Of a DNA stretch of 64,000 bases, positions 52,905 through 62,081 are shown piece after piece (within the stretch, counting starts at the first letter, position 1; each line of letters opens with the position of its first letter). The stretch comes from Rhodospirillales bacterium URHD0017 (GTDB lineage Bacteria; Pseudomonadota; Alphaproteobacteria; Reyranellales; Reyranellaceae), in the NCBI GenBank assembly GCA_900110395.1, contig FODP01000005.1, positions 182,705-246,704 on the forward strand, written 5' to 3'. The position numbers and the translations under genes are program-made. The notes under the pieces were generated by a model that saw only the letters and a list, made by a program, of their open reading frames with translations, ran no database searches and was not told where the DNA came from.

Positions 52905-53853
52905 AGGCCTCGACGATGCGGGTCACCAGGTCGTGGCGCACGACGTCCTTGGAGGTCAGCCGGATGAAGCGAACACCCTCGACGTCTTTCAGCGTGTCGA
53001 CGGCGTCGGCCAGCCCCGAGCGCTGGCCGCCGGGCAGGTCGGTCTGGCTGGGATCGCCGGTGATCACCATGCGCGAGCCCTCGCCCAACCGCGTCACGAA
53101 CATGCGCATCTGCATCGGCGTGGTGTTCTGCGCCTCGTCGAGAATCACGAAGCAATGCGCCAGCGTGCGGCCGCGCATGAAGGCGAGCGGTGCGATCTCG
53201 ATCTCGCCGGATTCCATGCGGTTGGCGATCTGCTCCGCCGGCAGCATGTCGTGCAGCGCGTCGTAGAGTGGCCGCAGATAGGGATCGATCTTCTCCTTCA
53301 TGTCGCCGGGCAGGAAGCCCAGGCGCTCGCCGGCCTCGACCGCCGGCCGCGACAGCACGATGCGCTCGACCTTGCCGGTCAGCAGCAGCGACACGCCCAT
53401 GGCGACAGCGAGATAGGTCTTGCCGCTGCCTGCCGGCCCGAGGGCGAACACCATGTCGCGCTCGCGCAAGGCGGCGAGATAGGTGCGCTGGCCGGGCGAG
53501 CGCGCCTGCACCGTGCGGCGGCGCGTACGGATGCCGTCTTCGTCGCCACCGGCACCATCGGCGCCAGTGCGGGCGAAACGGACAGCGGCATCGATATCGG
53601 CCATCTCGATCGACAAGCCGCGCTTCAGTCGCTCGTAGAGGGCCGCGATGGTCTTGTGCGCGATCGCGGCATCGTCGGCCGATCCGGCGATGGCGAGCTG
53701 GTTGCCGCGCGCGCTCAACTGCACGTTGGCGAGCTGCTCGATGCGCACGAGGTGACGATCGTGGTTGCCGTAGAGCACGGGCAGGAGCGCGTTGTCGTCG
53801 AACGTCATGCGGCGCACGTCGGCCGAACGGCCGGTTGCTGCTGTGTCGCTCAC
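52864..53853 (-). CDS. phoH: PhoH family ATPase
   Basis: This 329-residue cytoplasmic protein starts at GTG 53853 ([20 protein letters not shown]), overlapping the miaB stop as GTGA, which fits translational coupling. Walker A is [19 protein letters not shown] and Walker B is [19 protein letters not shown]. It has a KH-like N-terminal region. PhoH is an RNA-linked ATPase that often sits with YbeY. Confidence 0.95.
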   Translation of the reverse strand: MSDTAATGRSADVRRMTFDDNALLPVLYGNHDRHLVRIEQLANVQLSARGNQLAIAGSADDAAIAHKTIAALYERLKRGLSIEMADIDAAVRFARTGADGAGGDEDGIRTRRRTVQARSPGQRTYLAALRERDMVFALGPAGSGKTYLAVAMGVSLLLTGKVERIVLSRPAVEAGERLGFLPGDMKEKIDPYLRPLYDALHDMLPAEQIANRMESGEIEIAPLAFMRGRTLAHCFVILDEAQNTTPMQMRMFVTRLGEGSRMVITGDPSQTDLPGGQRSGLADAVDTLKDVEGVRFIRLTSKDVVRHDLVTRIVEAYDARDKKNKSDNR

Positions 53854-55262
53854 GCGGCGGCCTCGCAGGCACGGGTGACGATCTCGCCGGCCAGGCTGTT
53901 GGCATGGCCTTCGACCAGGCGGGCCTCGACGATGCGGCCGATCAGCCGCGGATTGCCCTCGGCATAGACCGACTGCAGCCACGGCGTCTTGCCGACGATC
54001 TGACCGGGCTTGCGGCCGATCTCGGCGAACAGCACCGGGACGGTCGCGCCGACCTTGGAGATGTTGAAATCGCGCGCCTGTCGGCCGAGCAACGCCTGCA
54101 GGGCGGCTAGCCGGGCCGACTTCACTGCCTCGGGCACCTGGTCGGGCATCGCCGAGCCCGGCGTGCCGGGACGACGGCTGTACTTGAAGGAGAAGGCTGA
54201 GGCGAAGCCCACCTCGTCGACCAGCCGCATCGTGTCATCGAAGTCGGCGTCGCTTTCGCCCGGGAAGCCGACGATGAAGTCGGAGGACAGAGCAAGGTCG
54301 GCGCGCGCGTGGCGCAAGCGATCGACCAGGCCGAGGAAGAGATCGCGCCTGTGCCGGCGGTTCATCGCCTCGAGGATGCGGTCGGAGCCGGACTGCACCG
54401 GCAGGTGCAGATATGGCATGAGCTGCGGCACCGCGCCGTGGGCCGCGATCAGGTCGTCGTCCATGTCGCGCGGATGGGAGGTCGTGTAGCGGATGCGCGC
54501 CACGCCTTCTATGTCGGCCAGCGCGCAGACCAGCCGCGCCAGCGACCAGGTCGATCCATCCGCTGCTTCGCCGTGATAGGCGTTGACGTTCTGGCCGAGC
54601 AGCGTGATCTCGATCGCACCGGCGGCCACGAGCTGCCGCGCTTCGCTCAGCACCGCGGACGCTGGCCGCGAATACTCCGCACCGCGCGTATAGGGCACGA
54701 CGCAGAAGGTGCAGAACTTGTCGCAGCCCTCCTGGATCGACAGGAAGGCCGAGCCGGCACGCACGCCCTGCGGCGCCGGCAGGTGATCGAACTTGCTCTC
54801 GGCGGGGAAGTCGGTGTCGAGCACGCCGGCGCCCGGCAGGCGCTTGCCGGCGCGGCGGATGGCGGCCTTGCGCTCGGCTTCGGCCAGAAGCTCGGGCAGG
54901 CGGTGGTAGGCCTGCGGGCCGACGACGATGTCGACCGCGGGCTGGCGGCGCACGATCTCCTCGCCCTCGGCCTGGGCGACGCAGCCGGCGACCGCGATGG
55001 TGAGGTCGCGGCCTTCGGCGCGGCGCTCGCGCTTGGTGTCGCGCAGACGACCCAGCTCGGAATAGACCTTCTCCGAGGCATGCTCGCGGATGTGGCAGGT
55101 GTTCAGCACGACCAGGTCGGCCTCGGCGGGCGTGTCGGTCATGGCATAGCCGAGCGGCCGCAGGACGTCGGCCATGCGGTCCGAATCGTAGACGTTCATC
55201 TGGCACCCATAGGTGCGGATGAACACGCGCTTGCGCTGCCCGTCGGTGCGGACGTCCGTCAT
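53850..55262 (-). CDS. miaB: tRNA-2-methylthio-N6-dimethylallyladenosine synthase
   Basis: This 470-residue enzyme methylthiolates A37 of tRNA. The N-terminal MTTase cluster uses Cys in [24 protein letters not shown] and [10 protein letters not shown]. The radical SAM motif is [19 protein letters not shown]-terminal TRAM domain follows ([20 protein letters not shown]). It is the first gene of the miaB-phoH-ybeY chain. A small palindrome lies upstream. Confidence 0.96.
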   Translation of the reverse strand: MTDVRTDGQRKRVFIRTYGCQMNVYDSDRMADVLRPLGYAMTDTPAEADLVVLNTCHIREHASEKVYSELGRLRDTKRERRAEGRDLTIAVAGCVAQAEGEEIVRRQPAVDIVVGPQAYHRLPELLAEAERKAAIRRAGKRLPGAGVLDTDFPAESKFDHLPAPQGVRAGSAFLSIQEGCDKFCTFCVVPYTRGAEYSRPASAVLSEARQLVAAGAIEITLLGQNVNAYHGEAADGSTWSLARLVCALADIEGVARIRYTTSHPRDMDDDLIAAHGAVPQLMPYLHLPVQSGSDRILEAMNRRHRRDLFLGLVDRLRHARADLALSSDFIVGFPGESDADFDDTMRLVDEVGFASAFSFKYSRRPGTPGSAMPDQVPEAVKSARLAALQALLGRQARDFNISKVGATVPVLFAEIGRKPGQIVGKTPWLQSVYAEGNPRLIGRIVEARLVEGHANSLAGEIVTRACEAAA

Positions 55263-55302
55263 CTGTCTCCGTTGCAGGAACGGTCGGGTTCTATCAAATG
55301 CT

Positions 55303-55326
55303 CCTCTCCCCCGCTAGGGGGAGAGG
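55303..55326. repeat. Short palindrome CCTCTCCCCC-GCTA-GGGGGAGAGG
   Basis: A 10-bp perfect stem with a GCTA loop lies between the miaB start and the acyltransferase stop. The same arm and loop are in the 51354-51489 cluster. A common intergenic repeat type. Confidence 0.75.
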
Positions 55327-55360
55327 AATATGAGGGAAATGGGGGCGTGAGTGACGCAAC

Positions 55361-56176
55361 TCAAGCCACCTTCTTCGGCGGCAGCAGTTCGTAGCGGCCG
55401 GAATTCGCCGCCTGCACCGCCCCCGAGACCTGGCGGAAGCAGTATTCGCAGAGCTTCTTGCGATCGCCCAGCTGGTCGATGTCGACCGGCGGGAAAAACG
55501 TCACCACGGCTTCGGTCTCGCCCAGGCAGACCATCTGCCAGAGGTGCGGCACCAGATCGAGGTCGCCGAACCAAGCGAACAACGGGCGCCAGTAGCGGCC
55601 GAGCGGGATGCCGTCGAGGCGGGTGTAGGCGATGGCCACCGACTGCACGGCGATGGGCTTCTCGTCACGGCGCAACTGCGCCACGCCGAACAAGGCGCTG
55701 CGGAAAGGCAGCACGCGCTGGCCGTCGCTCGAAGTGCCCTCGGGAAACAGCATGAGATTATCGCCGGTGTTCAGCCTGCTCATCATCTCGTCGCGGCTGC
55801 GGCTGGTCTTGCCGCTGCTCCGCTCGATGAAGATGGTGCGCTGCGCCTTGGCGAGCGTCGAGAAGAACGGCCAGGTCGCGACCTCCGCCTTGGCGACGAA
55901 GCTGCCCGGGATCAGGCCGCCCAACACCTCGATGTCGAGATAGGAGACGTGGTTGCAGACATGGAGCGTCGGGATCACGGTCGAGCGCTTCCCGTGCACC
56001 CGCACCTTGATGCCGAGGATGATGCAGACCAGGCGGTGATAGGCGACCGGCATCCAGCGGATGACCGGCCGGATGCGCAGGGCCATCGCCAGAAGATAGA
56101 TCGGCACCAGCACGAGCGTGACCGAGAGGTAGCTCAGCAGCCGGAAGGCGCCTCGCAGAGGAGAACCGATCCACAT
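55361..56176 (-). CDS. olsA: Lyso-ornithine lipid/1-acylglycerol-3-phosphate O-acyltransferase (OlsA/PlsC-like)
   Basis: This 271-residue membrane-associated enzyme has an N-terminal hydrophobic helix (LSYLSVTLVLVPIYLLAMAL). The PlsC motif I is NHVSYLD (HX4D), followed by FIERSSGKTSRS and motif III FPEGTSSDGQRVLPFRSALF. It follows an OlsB-like N-acyltransferase by 15 bases, so OlsA, which adds the second chain to lyso-ornithine lipid, is favoured over general PlsC. Confidence 0.85.
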   Translation of the reverse strand: MWIGSPLRGAFRLLSYLSVTLVLVPIYLLAMALRIRPVIRWMPVAYHRLVCIILGIKVRVHGKRSTVIPTLHVCNHVSYLDIEVLGGLIPGSFVAKAEVATWPFFSTLAKAQRTIFIERSSGKTSRSRDEMMSRLNTGDNLMLFPEGTSSDGQRVLPFRSALFGVAQLRRDEKPIAVQSVAIAYTRLDGIPLGRYWRPLFAWFGDLDLVPHLWQMVCLGETEAVVTFFPPVDIDQLGDRKKLCEYCFRQVSGAVQAANSGRYELLPPKKVA

Positions 56177-56191
56177 GCAGCTTCGTAGACG

Positions 56192-57043
56192 TCAGCCTTC
56201 CTGGTCGCGCATCCCGCGTTCGTAGTGGCGGATGTACTTCTCGGTGATGAGTTCCGTCTTGACGGTGATGAAGACGTCGGTGGTGTTGAACTGCGGATCG
56301 ATCACCGCGCCGTCACCGACGAAGCCGCCCAGCCGGAGGTAACCCTTGATGAGCGGCGGCACACGCGCCATCGCCTTGCGCGGGTCGTAGCTGCCCGGCT
56401 CCATCACGTCCATCTTGATGTAACGGCTGGCCAGCGCCCGCACGCGGATTTCCGGCGGCGCGAGGTGATGGTGATAGAGGTAGCTCATCGCCTGCGAATG
56501 CTGCGACGGATCGGTACCCGGCATGCTGGCGCAGCCGAACATGACCTGGATGTTGTAGTGGTACGAGTAGAGCGCGATGCCGCGCCACAGCATCTGCATG
56601 GTCGCGGTGTTGCGCGCGTCCTTCTCGATGCACGAGCGGCCGACCTCGAGGACCTCGCCGGGATAGTCGATCATCGGCTGGATGTCGTACTCGGCCGACG
56701 AATAAAAACGGCCGATTGCCGCCGCCGCCGAGCGGCGGGTCAGGCGATAGGTGCCGACGATCGCCTTCGGTCCCTCGCCGCGGCGATGATCGAGCACCAG
56801 CAGGTGATCGCAGACCGTGTCGAAGGCATCGAAGTCGCGCCGCCGCGCCGCCATCTCCGGCGTCGGATGCGCTGTCATCTCTTCGTAAAACACCCGATAG
56901 CGAAGCGCCTGTGCGGCATCGATCTCGGCGGCGTTCTCGGCCAGCCGGACCTCGAAGTCGCCGGCAACAACCCTGACGATCTCCGCACTGGAGGCGGGCA
57001 CGCCAAGAAGTTCGGCTTCGCTGTCAGCGCGGTCAATGCGCAT
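56192..57043 (-). CDS. olsB: Ornithine-acyl carrier protein N-acyltransferase (OlsB-like)
   Basis: This 283-residue protein has the GNAT-like fold of OlsB: VRLAENAAEIDAAQALRYRV, FYEEMTAHPTPEMAARRRDF, EVLEVGRSCIEKDARN and LFGC-like FGCASMPGTDPSQHS. It makes lyso-ornithine lipid from ornithine and an acyl-ACP. Pairing with OlsA supports phosphate-free membrane lipid synthesis. The Fur-family gene upstream is 66 bases away. Confidence 0.88.
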   Translation of the reverse strand: MRIDRADSEAELLGVPASSAEIVRVVAGDFEVRLAENAAEIDAAQALRYRVFYEEMTAHPTPEMAARRRDFDAFDTVCDHLLVLDHRRGEGPKAIVGTYRLTRRSAAAAIGRFYSSAEYDIQPMIDYPGEVLEVGRSCIEKDARNTATMQMLWRGIALYSYHYNIQVMFGCASMPGTDPSQHSQAMSYLYHHHLAPPEIRVRALASRYIKMDVMEPGSYDPRKAMARVPPLIKGYLRLGGFVGDGAVIDPQFNTTDVFITVKTELITEKYIRHYERGMRDQEG

Positions 57044-57109
57044 GTTGAATCCGCAAGGGGGCCGCCCCGATCATCGCTCCATTATCGGGGTGGCGATGGC
57101 TCCGTCCAC

Positions 57110-57547
57110 TCATTTTTGGCGACTGTTTTTCCCATCCAGGGGCACGCCGTACAGTTCCAGACGGTGACCGACCAGCTTGTAGCCGGCCTTTTCGGCGATC
57201 CGGCGCTGCAGTTCCTCGATCTCGTCGTTGTGGAATTCCACAACCTTGCCGCTCTGGATATCGATCAGGTGGTCGTGATGCTCGTCCGGCGTTTCTTCAT
57301 AGCGAGCGCGACCATCTCCGAAATCATGCTTGGCAAGAATTCCGGCTTCTTCGAACAGCCGCACGGTGCGGTAAACAGTGGCGATCGAGATATTGGAATC
57401 GATCGCCGTCGCGCGACGATGCACGGCCTCGACGTCCGGATGATCGTGCGCTTCCGACAGCACGCGCGCGATCACGCGCCGCTGGTCGGTCATCTTGAGA
57501 CCGCGTTCGGCGCACAGCATCTCGAGTTTGGACTTACGATCAGGCAT
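57110..57547 (-). CDS. fur: Fur family metalloregulator
   Basis: This 145-residue protein starts MPDRKSKLEMLCAERGLKMT. The winged helix includes NISIATVYRTVRLFEEAG. The metal-binding region is ETPDEHHDHLIDIQSGKVVE followed by FHNDEIEEL. No CxxC zinc site is present, as in many alphaproteobacterial Fur/Mur proteins, so iron or manganese sensing cannot be distinguished. It diverges from tusA by 48 bases. Confidence 0.93.
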   Translation of the reverse strand: MPDRKSKLEMLCAERGLKMTDQRRVIARVLSEAHDHPDVEAVHRRATAIDSNISIATVYRTVRLFEEAGILAKHDFGDGRARYEETPDEHHDHLIDIQSGKVVEFHNDEIEELQRRIAEKAGYKLVGHRLELYGVPLDGKNSRQK

Positions 57548-57595
57548 GCATCGATAGCCTACACCGCCCTGCGGCTGGGGTATAGTTGTCGGGTG

Positions 57596-57841
57596 ATGAC
57601 AATCCAGCCGGACCAGACGCCACACCAGACGATCGACATCACTGCCGAGGTCTGCCCGATGACCTTCGTGCGCACCAAGCTCCGGCTCGAACGCATGAAG
57701 CCGGGCGAGATCCTGAGCGTGCGCCTCAAGGGCGAGGAACCTTTGCGCAACGTGCCCCGCGCCGCTCGTGAGGAAGGCCACAGCATCCTGTCGATCGAAG
57801 ATGCAGGCGATGCCCATATCGTAGTCATCCGGCGCGCCTGA
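57596..57841 (+). CDS. TusA/SirA-family sulfurtransferase-like protein
   Basis: This 81-residue protein starts MTIQPDQTPHQTIDITAEVC. The sulfur-carrying motif is VCPMTFVRTKLRLERMKPGE. TusA passes sulfur to tRNA thiolation or dissimilatory pathways. It is divergent from fur and convergent with rimI. Confidence 0.92.
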   Translation: MTIQPDQTPHQTIDITAEVCPMTFVRTKLRLERMKPGEILSVRLKGEEPLRNVPRAAREEGHSILSIEDAGDAHIVVIRRA

Positions 57842-57852
57842 TCACCGATTCA

Positions 57853-58323
57853 TCAGATGAGAGTGAGACGCATGACGACGCCGTCGGCTGGCGGACCCCG
57901 GCCGCGCTGGTAGTAGGCGCGACGTTCGCCGACCGCGCGAAAACCCTGCGATTCGTAAAGGCTTCGCGCCGCCGGATTATCCACGCCGACTTCCAGGAAT
58001 AGCGTTCGCGCCCCGCTCTTGCGCACATGATCGATGACCGCGGCCAGCAGGCGGCGCGCCCCGCCCTGGCGGCGATGGACAGGCCGGACGGCCAGGGTCA
58101 AGAGCTCCGCCTCATCCGCCGCCACTTGGCACACCGCGAGGCCCGCATCATCACCATCGACCTGCAGCAACAGACCGGCCACGCCCGGCAACACGACGAG
58201 CTCGGCAAGATCCTGCCGTGTCCAGATGCGCTCGCCCAAGGGTCCGAACGATTCGGCGTGCAGCGCCGCCGCCCGATCGAGATCGAGTGCTGCGAGCCTG
58301 ATGATGGCGAAATGGTCGGTCAT
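57853..58323 (-). CDS. rimI: Ribosomal-protein-alanine N-acetyltransferase-like GNAT protein
   Basis: This 156-residue protein starts MTDHFAIIRLAALDLDRAAA. The acetyl-CoA motif is LTLAVRPVHRRQGGARRLLA and the RimI segment is LFLEVGVDNPAARSLYESQG. It starts directly after the tsaB stop, matching the tsaB-rimI pairing. Confidence 0.93.
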   Translation of the reverse strand: MTDHFAIIRLAALDLDRAAALHAESFGPLGERIWTRQDLAELVVLPGVAGLLLQVDGDDAGLAVCQVAADEAELLTLAVRPVHRRQGGARRLLAAVIDHVRKSGARTLFLEVGVDNPAARSLYESQGFRAVGERRAYYQRGRGPPADGVVMRLTLI

Positions 58324-58998
58324 TCAATCGACGGTGCGGCGCGCGCCATCCGGGAGGGTGATGTTGACCCCGCGCAAATAGAGCGGGCGCGGTAGGCCCT
58401 CCTCGGCATTGCGGCCGCGCCAGGCATCGATGCCCGCGTCGCCAGCCAGGCGAGCGAGCGTGACGGGATCGGGAACCGCTTCCTCGGCAAGGGCGTCGAC
58501 CCCGACAGCCACAAGATCGTCCACCAACATCTTCGCGCCGGTGCCGACGACGAGGCACGGCCGGCCGGCAAGGCGGACCGCAAGGTCGCGCGCCGATGAT
58601 ACGAAGGGCGCGGCATCGCCCTCGCCGACGGCGCAAAACCAGTCGCCCAGCCGGCTGTCGATGGCGGCGATCACCAGCCTGTCGCGTGACGCGGCCTGCG
58701 CGAGCAGGACCGCCGTCGTGGTGACGCCCGCCAACGGAACGGCCAGGCCGACGGCCAGCCCGCGCGCGGCGGCGAGGCCCACACGCACACCGGTGAAGCT
58801 GCCCGGGCCAGTCGTGACGGCAATGAGCGTGAGCGCCCGGCGGTCGATCGCGGCATCGGCAAGGACGGCTTCGATGGCCGGCAGCAGGCGCGCCGCCTGG
58901 TCGCGGCCGCCTTCGCTCAACCCCGCCAGACGCACGCCATCCCGCACGACGGCGACGCCAAGGCCGCTGACGGCGCAATCGAAGGCGAGGACCGTCAT
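58324..58998 (-). CDS. tsaB: tRNA threonylcarbamoyladenosine biosynthesis protein TsaB
   Basis: This 224-residue protein has the TsaB/YeaZ fold. MTVLAFDCAVSGLGVAVV begins it and TTGPGSFTGVRVGLAAARGL is the hallmark. TsaB supports TsaD in making t6A37 of tRNA. It is divergent from the VanX-like gene with only 15 bases between start codons. Confidence 0.94.
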   Translation of the reverse strand: MTVLAFDCAVSGLGVAVVRDGVRLAGLSEGGRDQAARLLPAIEAVLADAAIDRRALTLIAVTTGPGSFTGVRVGLAAARGLAVGLAVPLAGVTTTAVLLAQAASRDRLVIAAIDSRLGDWFCAVGEGDAAPFVSSARDLAVRLAGRPCLVVGTGAKMLVDDLVAVGVDALAEEAVPDPVTLARLAGDAGIDAWRGRNAEEGLPRPLYLRGVNITLPDGARRTVD

Positions 58999-59013
58999 GT
59001 GTATTCTTGGGTC

Positions 59014-59568
59014 ATGAAGCTCGATCTTGTTGCCATCGCCCCGCCCGACTTCGACGTCGATGTGACGCTCGCCTATGCGACGGAGGCCAATCTAACGGGG
59101 CAGCCGGTCTATCGGAATGCCGAATGCTGGCTGCATCGCGAGGCCGCCGACAAGCTTGCCGTGGCGATTGCGCTCGCCCGGCCGCTCGGCCTCAGGCTGC
59201 GCATCTTCGACGCCCTGCGTCCCGTCGAGGCGCAGTGGGCGCTGTGGAATGCCCGACCGGACCCCGAGTTCCTGGCCGATCCGCGGCGGGGCTCGCCGCA
59301 TTCGCGCGGCGTTGCCGTCGACCTCACCCTGCTGGACGGCGATCGCGAGCTCGACATGGGGACGGCGTTCGATGCCTTCACTCCGCTGTCGCATCACGGC
59401 CGCACCGACGTCCCGGCCGAGGCGCAGCGCAACCGCCTGCTGCTGATGGGCCTGATGACCAGCGCCGGCTGGGACTTCTATCGCAATGAATGGTGGCACT
59501 ATCAGCTGTTCGACCAGCGGCGCTATCCACTGGTCAGCGACGCCGACCTGCCGCGGCCGATGATGTAG
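59014..59568 (+). CDS. D-alanyl-D-alanine dipeptidase (VanX/DdpX family)
   Basis: This 184-residue protein starts MKLDLVAIAPPDFDVDVTLA. VanX zinc ligands fit: SPHSRGVAVDLTLLDG (His, Asp) and NEWWHYQLFD (catalytic Glu, His). LRIFDALRPVEAQWALW holds the conserved Arg. No vanH or vanA genes are present, so it is a peptidoglycan-recycling or D-Ala-D-Ala catabolic enzyme rather than resistance. The stop is directly followed by the convergent glucosaminidase stop. Confidence 0.92.
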   Translation: MKLDLVAIAPPDFDVDVTLAYATEANLTGQPVYRNAECWLHREAADKLAVAIALARPLGLRLRIFDALRPVEAQWALWNARPDPEFLADPRRGSPHSRGVAVDLTLLDGDRELDMGTAFDAFTPLSHHGRTDVPAEAQRNRLLLMGLMTSAGWDFYRNEWWHYQLFDQRRYPLVSDADLPRPMM

Positions 59569-60642
59569 CTAAAACCCCGACAGCTTCGCCTTGTCGAAAT
59601 CGTGCAGCTCGTTCTCGCGCATGATCTGGCGCACGAACTGCACGTAGTTCAGGCCGCGCTCGGAATAGCGCAGCAAGGTGCCGACCAGGCGGTAGCCCTC
59701 GAGATCCTCGCCGCGCTCGCGCGCCGCGGCGCGGGCGGTGCGGAAACCGGCATAGGCGGGATGGGTGTTGAGGTTGCCGATGTAGGCTTCGGTTGCCTCG
59801 CCGACATTGGGAAAAGGCAGCGGCATGGCGCTGCCCGCCTTCATCTGGCCGAACAGCGCGTTGCCGGTGCGCGCGGCAAAAGAGGTGCCCCAGCCCGATT
59901 CGACGCCGCCCTGGGCGATCGCCATCGACGGCGGCACGATATCGACGCGGCGCACCAGCTCGTCAATGCGATCAGGCGTCGTCTCGTAACGGTCGGCCAG
60001 ATCGTCGAGCCAGATGCGATCGATCGGGCCCATGCTCAGCGGATCGGCGGCGAGCCTGTCGCGCAGCGCCAGCAGCTGCTGTCGGTCGACCATCACGCGC
60101 TGATTGACTTCGAGCACCACGGGCAGGATGGCGGTGATGAAGAGCTGCTTGCGCTCGGGGCCGTCCTTCTTTTCGAGGTCGGCCGGCACGCGGTCGACCT
60201 TGATGGCCGGCACCGCTTCGCCCTGGCGGATGTCGGTGAGCAGCGTGAAAGAGACGTTGCGGAAGAAGCCGGCGAGCTCGTCAGCGGTGCGCGGACTGAC
60301 CGCGCGCAGCTGGACCTGGCGGCGCAGCGCGTTGCCGGGCGCGGCGAAGCGGCCGTGGCCCATCGACGGATCGATGATCGAGCGATGGATGTCGTCCGGC
60401 TCGTTGGCCGGTGGCGGCAGGAAGTTGAGCGCCTGCGGCTCGACATCCATGGACGCCAGCATCACTTCGTCGGGCGAGGAGGCCTGGGCCTTGCCGATCG
60501 GCGCGAAGGACAGGTAGGGAGCGGCATCGAAAGACGGCAGCGGCTCGCTGAGGCCGACACCGGTTGCGAGTACGGCGGCCCACACCACCGGAAACGCATG
60601 TTGTCTCCCGCGATTGATCGCGGGCCGAATCGAGCAATACAT
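59569..60642 (-). CDS. Glucosaminidase domain-containing protein (Bax-like)
   Basis: This 357-residue protein starts MYCSIRPAINRGRQHAFPVV with a hydrophobic, Sec-like N-terminus (VVWAAVLATGVGL). The C-terminal lysozyme-like domain has VPPSMAIAQGGVESGWGTSF with the catalytic Glu, and NALFGQMKAG. It cleaves the glycan backbone of peptidoglycan. The VanX-like gene is convergent, consistent with a cell-wall role. ATG 60642 has GAGGGTG upstream. Confidence 0.9.
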   Translation of the reverse strand: MYCSIRPAINRGRQHAFPVVWAAVLATGVGLSEPLPSFDAAPYLSFAPIGKAQASSPDEVMLASMDVEPQALNFLPPPANEPDDIHRSIIDPSMGHGRFAAPGNALRRQVQLRAVSPRTADELAGFFRNVSFTLLTDIRQGEAVPAIKVDRVPADLEKKDGPERKQLFITAILPVVLEVNQRVMVDRQQLLALRDRLAADPLSMGPIDRIWLDDLADRYETTPDRIDELVRRVDIVPPSMAIAQGGVESGWGTSFAARTGNALFGQMKAGSAMPLPFPNVGEATEAYIGNLNTHPAYAGFRTARAAARERGEDLEGYRLVGTLLRYSERGLNYVQFVRQIMRENELHDFDKAKLSGF

Positions 60643-60744
60643 TCCACACCCTCGTTTCGTTTTCTCAAACGAACGGCCCATCGCACGCGGCCCCCACGCC
60701 ACGCCCGTTGCACCTCTACGCTGTACGCTTGAGCGGAAGGCGGC

Positions 60745-61293
60745 CTACTGGGCCGCCTGCACTTCCACCACTTCCGGCACGTAGTGCTTCAGAAGATTCT
60801 CGATGCCCATCTTGAGCGTGGCCGTCGAGCTCGGGCAGCCCGAGCAAGAGCCCTGCATGTGCAGGTAGACCACGCCGTCCCGGAAGTCCTGGAAGACGAT
60901 ATCGCCACCGTCCTGCGCTACCGCCGGACGAACGCGCGTATCGAGAAGTTCCTTGATCTGGGCGACGACTTCATCGTCGTCCGCCGCCGCGGCATGCGCT
61001 TCGGCGGCATCGGCGATCACCGGATCGCCGGACGTGTAGTGTTCCATGATGCCGCCCAGGATCGACGGCTTGAGGACCTGCCAGTCGCGGTCGGCCGATT
61101 TGGTGACGGTCACGAAGTCGGAGCCGAAGAACACGCGCTCGACGCCTTCGACCGCGAACAGCCTCTTCGCCAGGGGCGAGGGGCCGGCGGCTTCGGCGGT
61201 CGCAAAATCCATCGTCCCCTTCTCCATGACCACGCGGCCCGGCAGGAACTTCAGGGTGGAAGGATTTGGCGTCTGCTCGGTCTGGATGAACAA
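60745..61293 (-). CDS. nfuA: NifU-family iron-sulfur cluster scaffold (Nfu)
   Basis: This 182-residue protein starts MFIQTEQTPNPSTLKFLPGR, the Nfu N-terminal domain. The C-terminal domain has QDGGDIVFQDFRDGVVYLHM and the cluster-binding QGSCSGCPSSTATLKMGIEN (CxxC). It delivers iron-sulfur clusters. It precedes the USP gene region. Confidence 0.95.
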   Translation of the reverse strand: MFIQTEQTPNPSTLKFLPGRVVMEKGTMDFATAEAAGPSPLAKRLFAVEGVERVFFGSDFVTVTKSADRDWQVLKPSILGGIMEHYTSGDPVIADAAEAHAAAADDDEVVAQIKELLDTRVRPAVAQDGGDIVFQDFRDGVVYLHMQGSCSGCPSSTATLKMGIENLLKHYVPEVVEVQAAQ

Positions 61294-61580
61294 ACCTACC
61301 TCCGTGTCGAACGCATCGCGTTGCCCGCTTAGCGTCGCTTAGGGTGGGGACGGGACGTCTCCGCCCCCGCTCGATACCCTTGAGGTAGGAACCAAGGGCA
61401 AACCGATCAAGTCGATTCTTGGGTCAGAGTGAATAAATATTATGGTAAATATCCATATTATGCACTCTAAACAATGTATTACGAGGCAGTGATCAATCTG
61501 GGGCTGTGGCAACGGCGCGGAACACAAAAGCTGTTCCCTCGACGGCTCCACCAAATCGTCGCAGAAACTTTGCGCACGCT
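61294..61580. other. Intergenic gap upstream of nfu, AT-rich core
   Basis: I see no gene. The core at 61425-61475 is AT-rich and bounded by AGAGTG and CACTCT, an inverted word pair about 31 bases apart around ATATTATGG-like repeats. It could be an operator or transcription end for the convergent-looking surroundings, but both flanking genes point the same way, so it is most likely the nfu promoter region. Confidence 0.6.
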
Positions 61581-62066
61581 TCAGGAGATTGCGTCGATCT
61601 CCGCTTCGGTGAGCGCACCCGGCACGATGGTGAGCGGCACACGAAGCTGGCTGCCGAGCTTGCCGGCGAAGGCGGTGACCAGCGGCCCCGGGCCCTCGCT
61701 GCTCGACGCGCTTGCCAGCACCAGGACGGAGATCGAGCGGTCCTCGGTGAGCAACTTGACGAGCTCGTCGCGGCTCTTGCCCTCGCGGATATGGATGGTC
61801 GGCGGCTGCCCTGTGAGCGACACGGCAACGTCGGCGTGCTTGGCGATCACCTCCTCGGCCTGCTGGCGCGCTTCCTGGCGCATCAGGTCGACGACGGCGC
61901 CCCATTGCTGGGCTTCCGGCGTATCCATGACGTAGAGCATGGCCACCCGGCCACCCGTGCGCTTGGCGCGCCGGCAGGCGTAGTGCAACGCGTTACGCAT
62001 TTCCGGGCTTTCGTCGACGATGACCAGGAAGACGCGCTCGCCGGCCCGGCTGGCCTGTTCGCTCAT
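61581..62066 (-). CDS. Universal stress protein family protein
   Basis: This 161-residue protein has the USP fold: VFLVIVDESPEMRNALHYAC, VAMLYVMDTPEAQQWGAVV and VLVLASASSSEGPGPLVTAF. The usual GxxG-9x-GS ATP motif is degenerate, so it may not bind ATP. It lies upstream of nfu in the transcription direction, the arrangement found in many alphaproteobacteria. Confidence 0.9.
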   Translation of the reverse strand: MSEQASRAGERVFLVIVDESPEMRNALHYACRRAKRTGGRVAMLYVMDTPEAQQWGAVVDLMRQEARQQAEEVIAKHADVAVSLTGQPPTIHIREGKSRDELVKLLTEDRSISVLVLASASSSEGPGPLVTAFAGKLGSQLRVPLTIVPGALTEAEIDAIS

Positions 62067-62081
62067 GGCTCGCTCCCTCCG

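Noticed and set aside
57110..57547. Irr rather than Fur/Mur
   Set aside because: The N-terminal haem-regulatory motif of Irr is not present; Fur/Mur is the better fit.
59014..59568. Vancomycin resistance gene
   Set aside because: The VanX-like enzyme is alone, without vanA, vanH, vanR or vanS, so a cell-wall or peptide recycling role is more likely.
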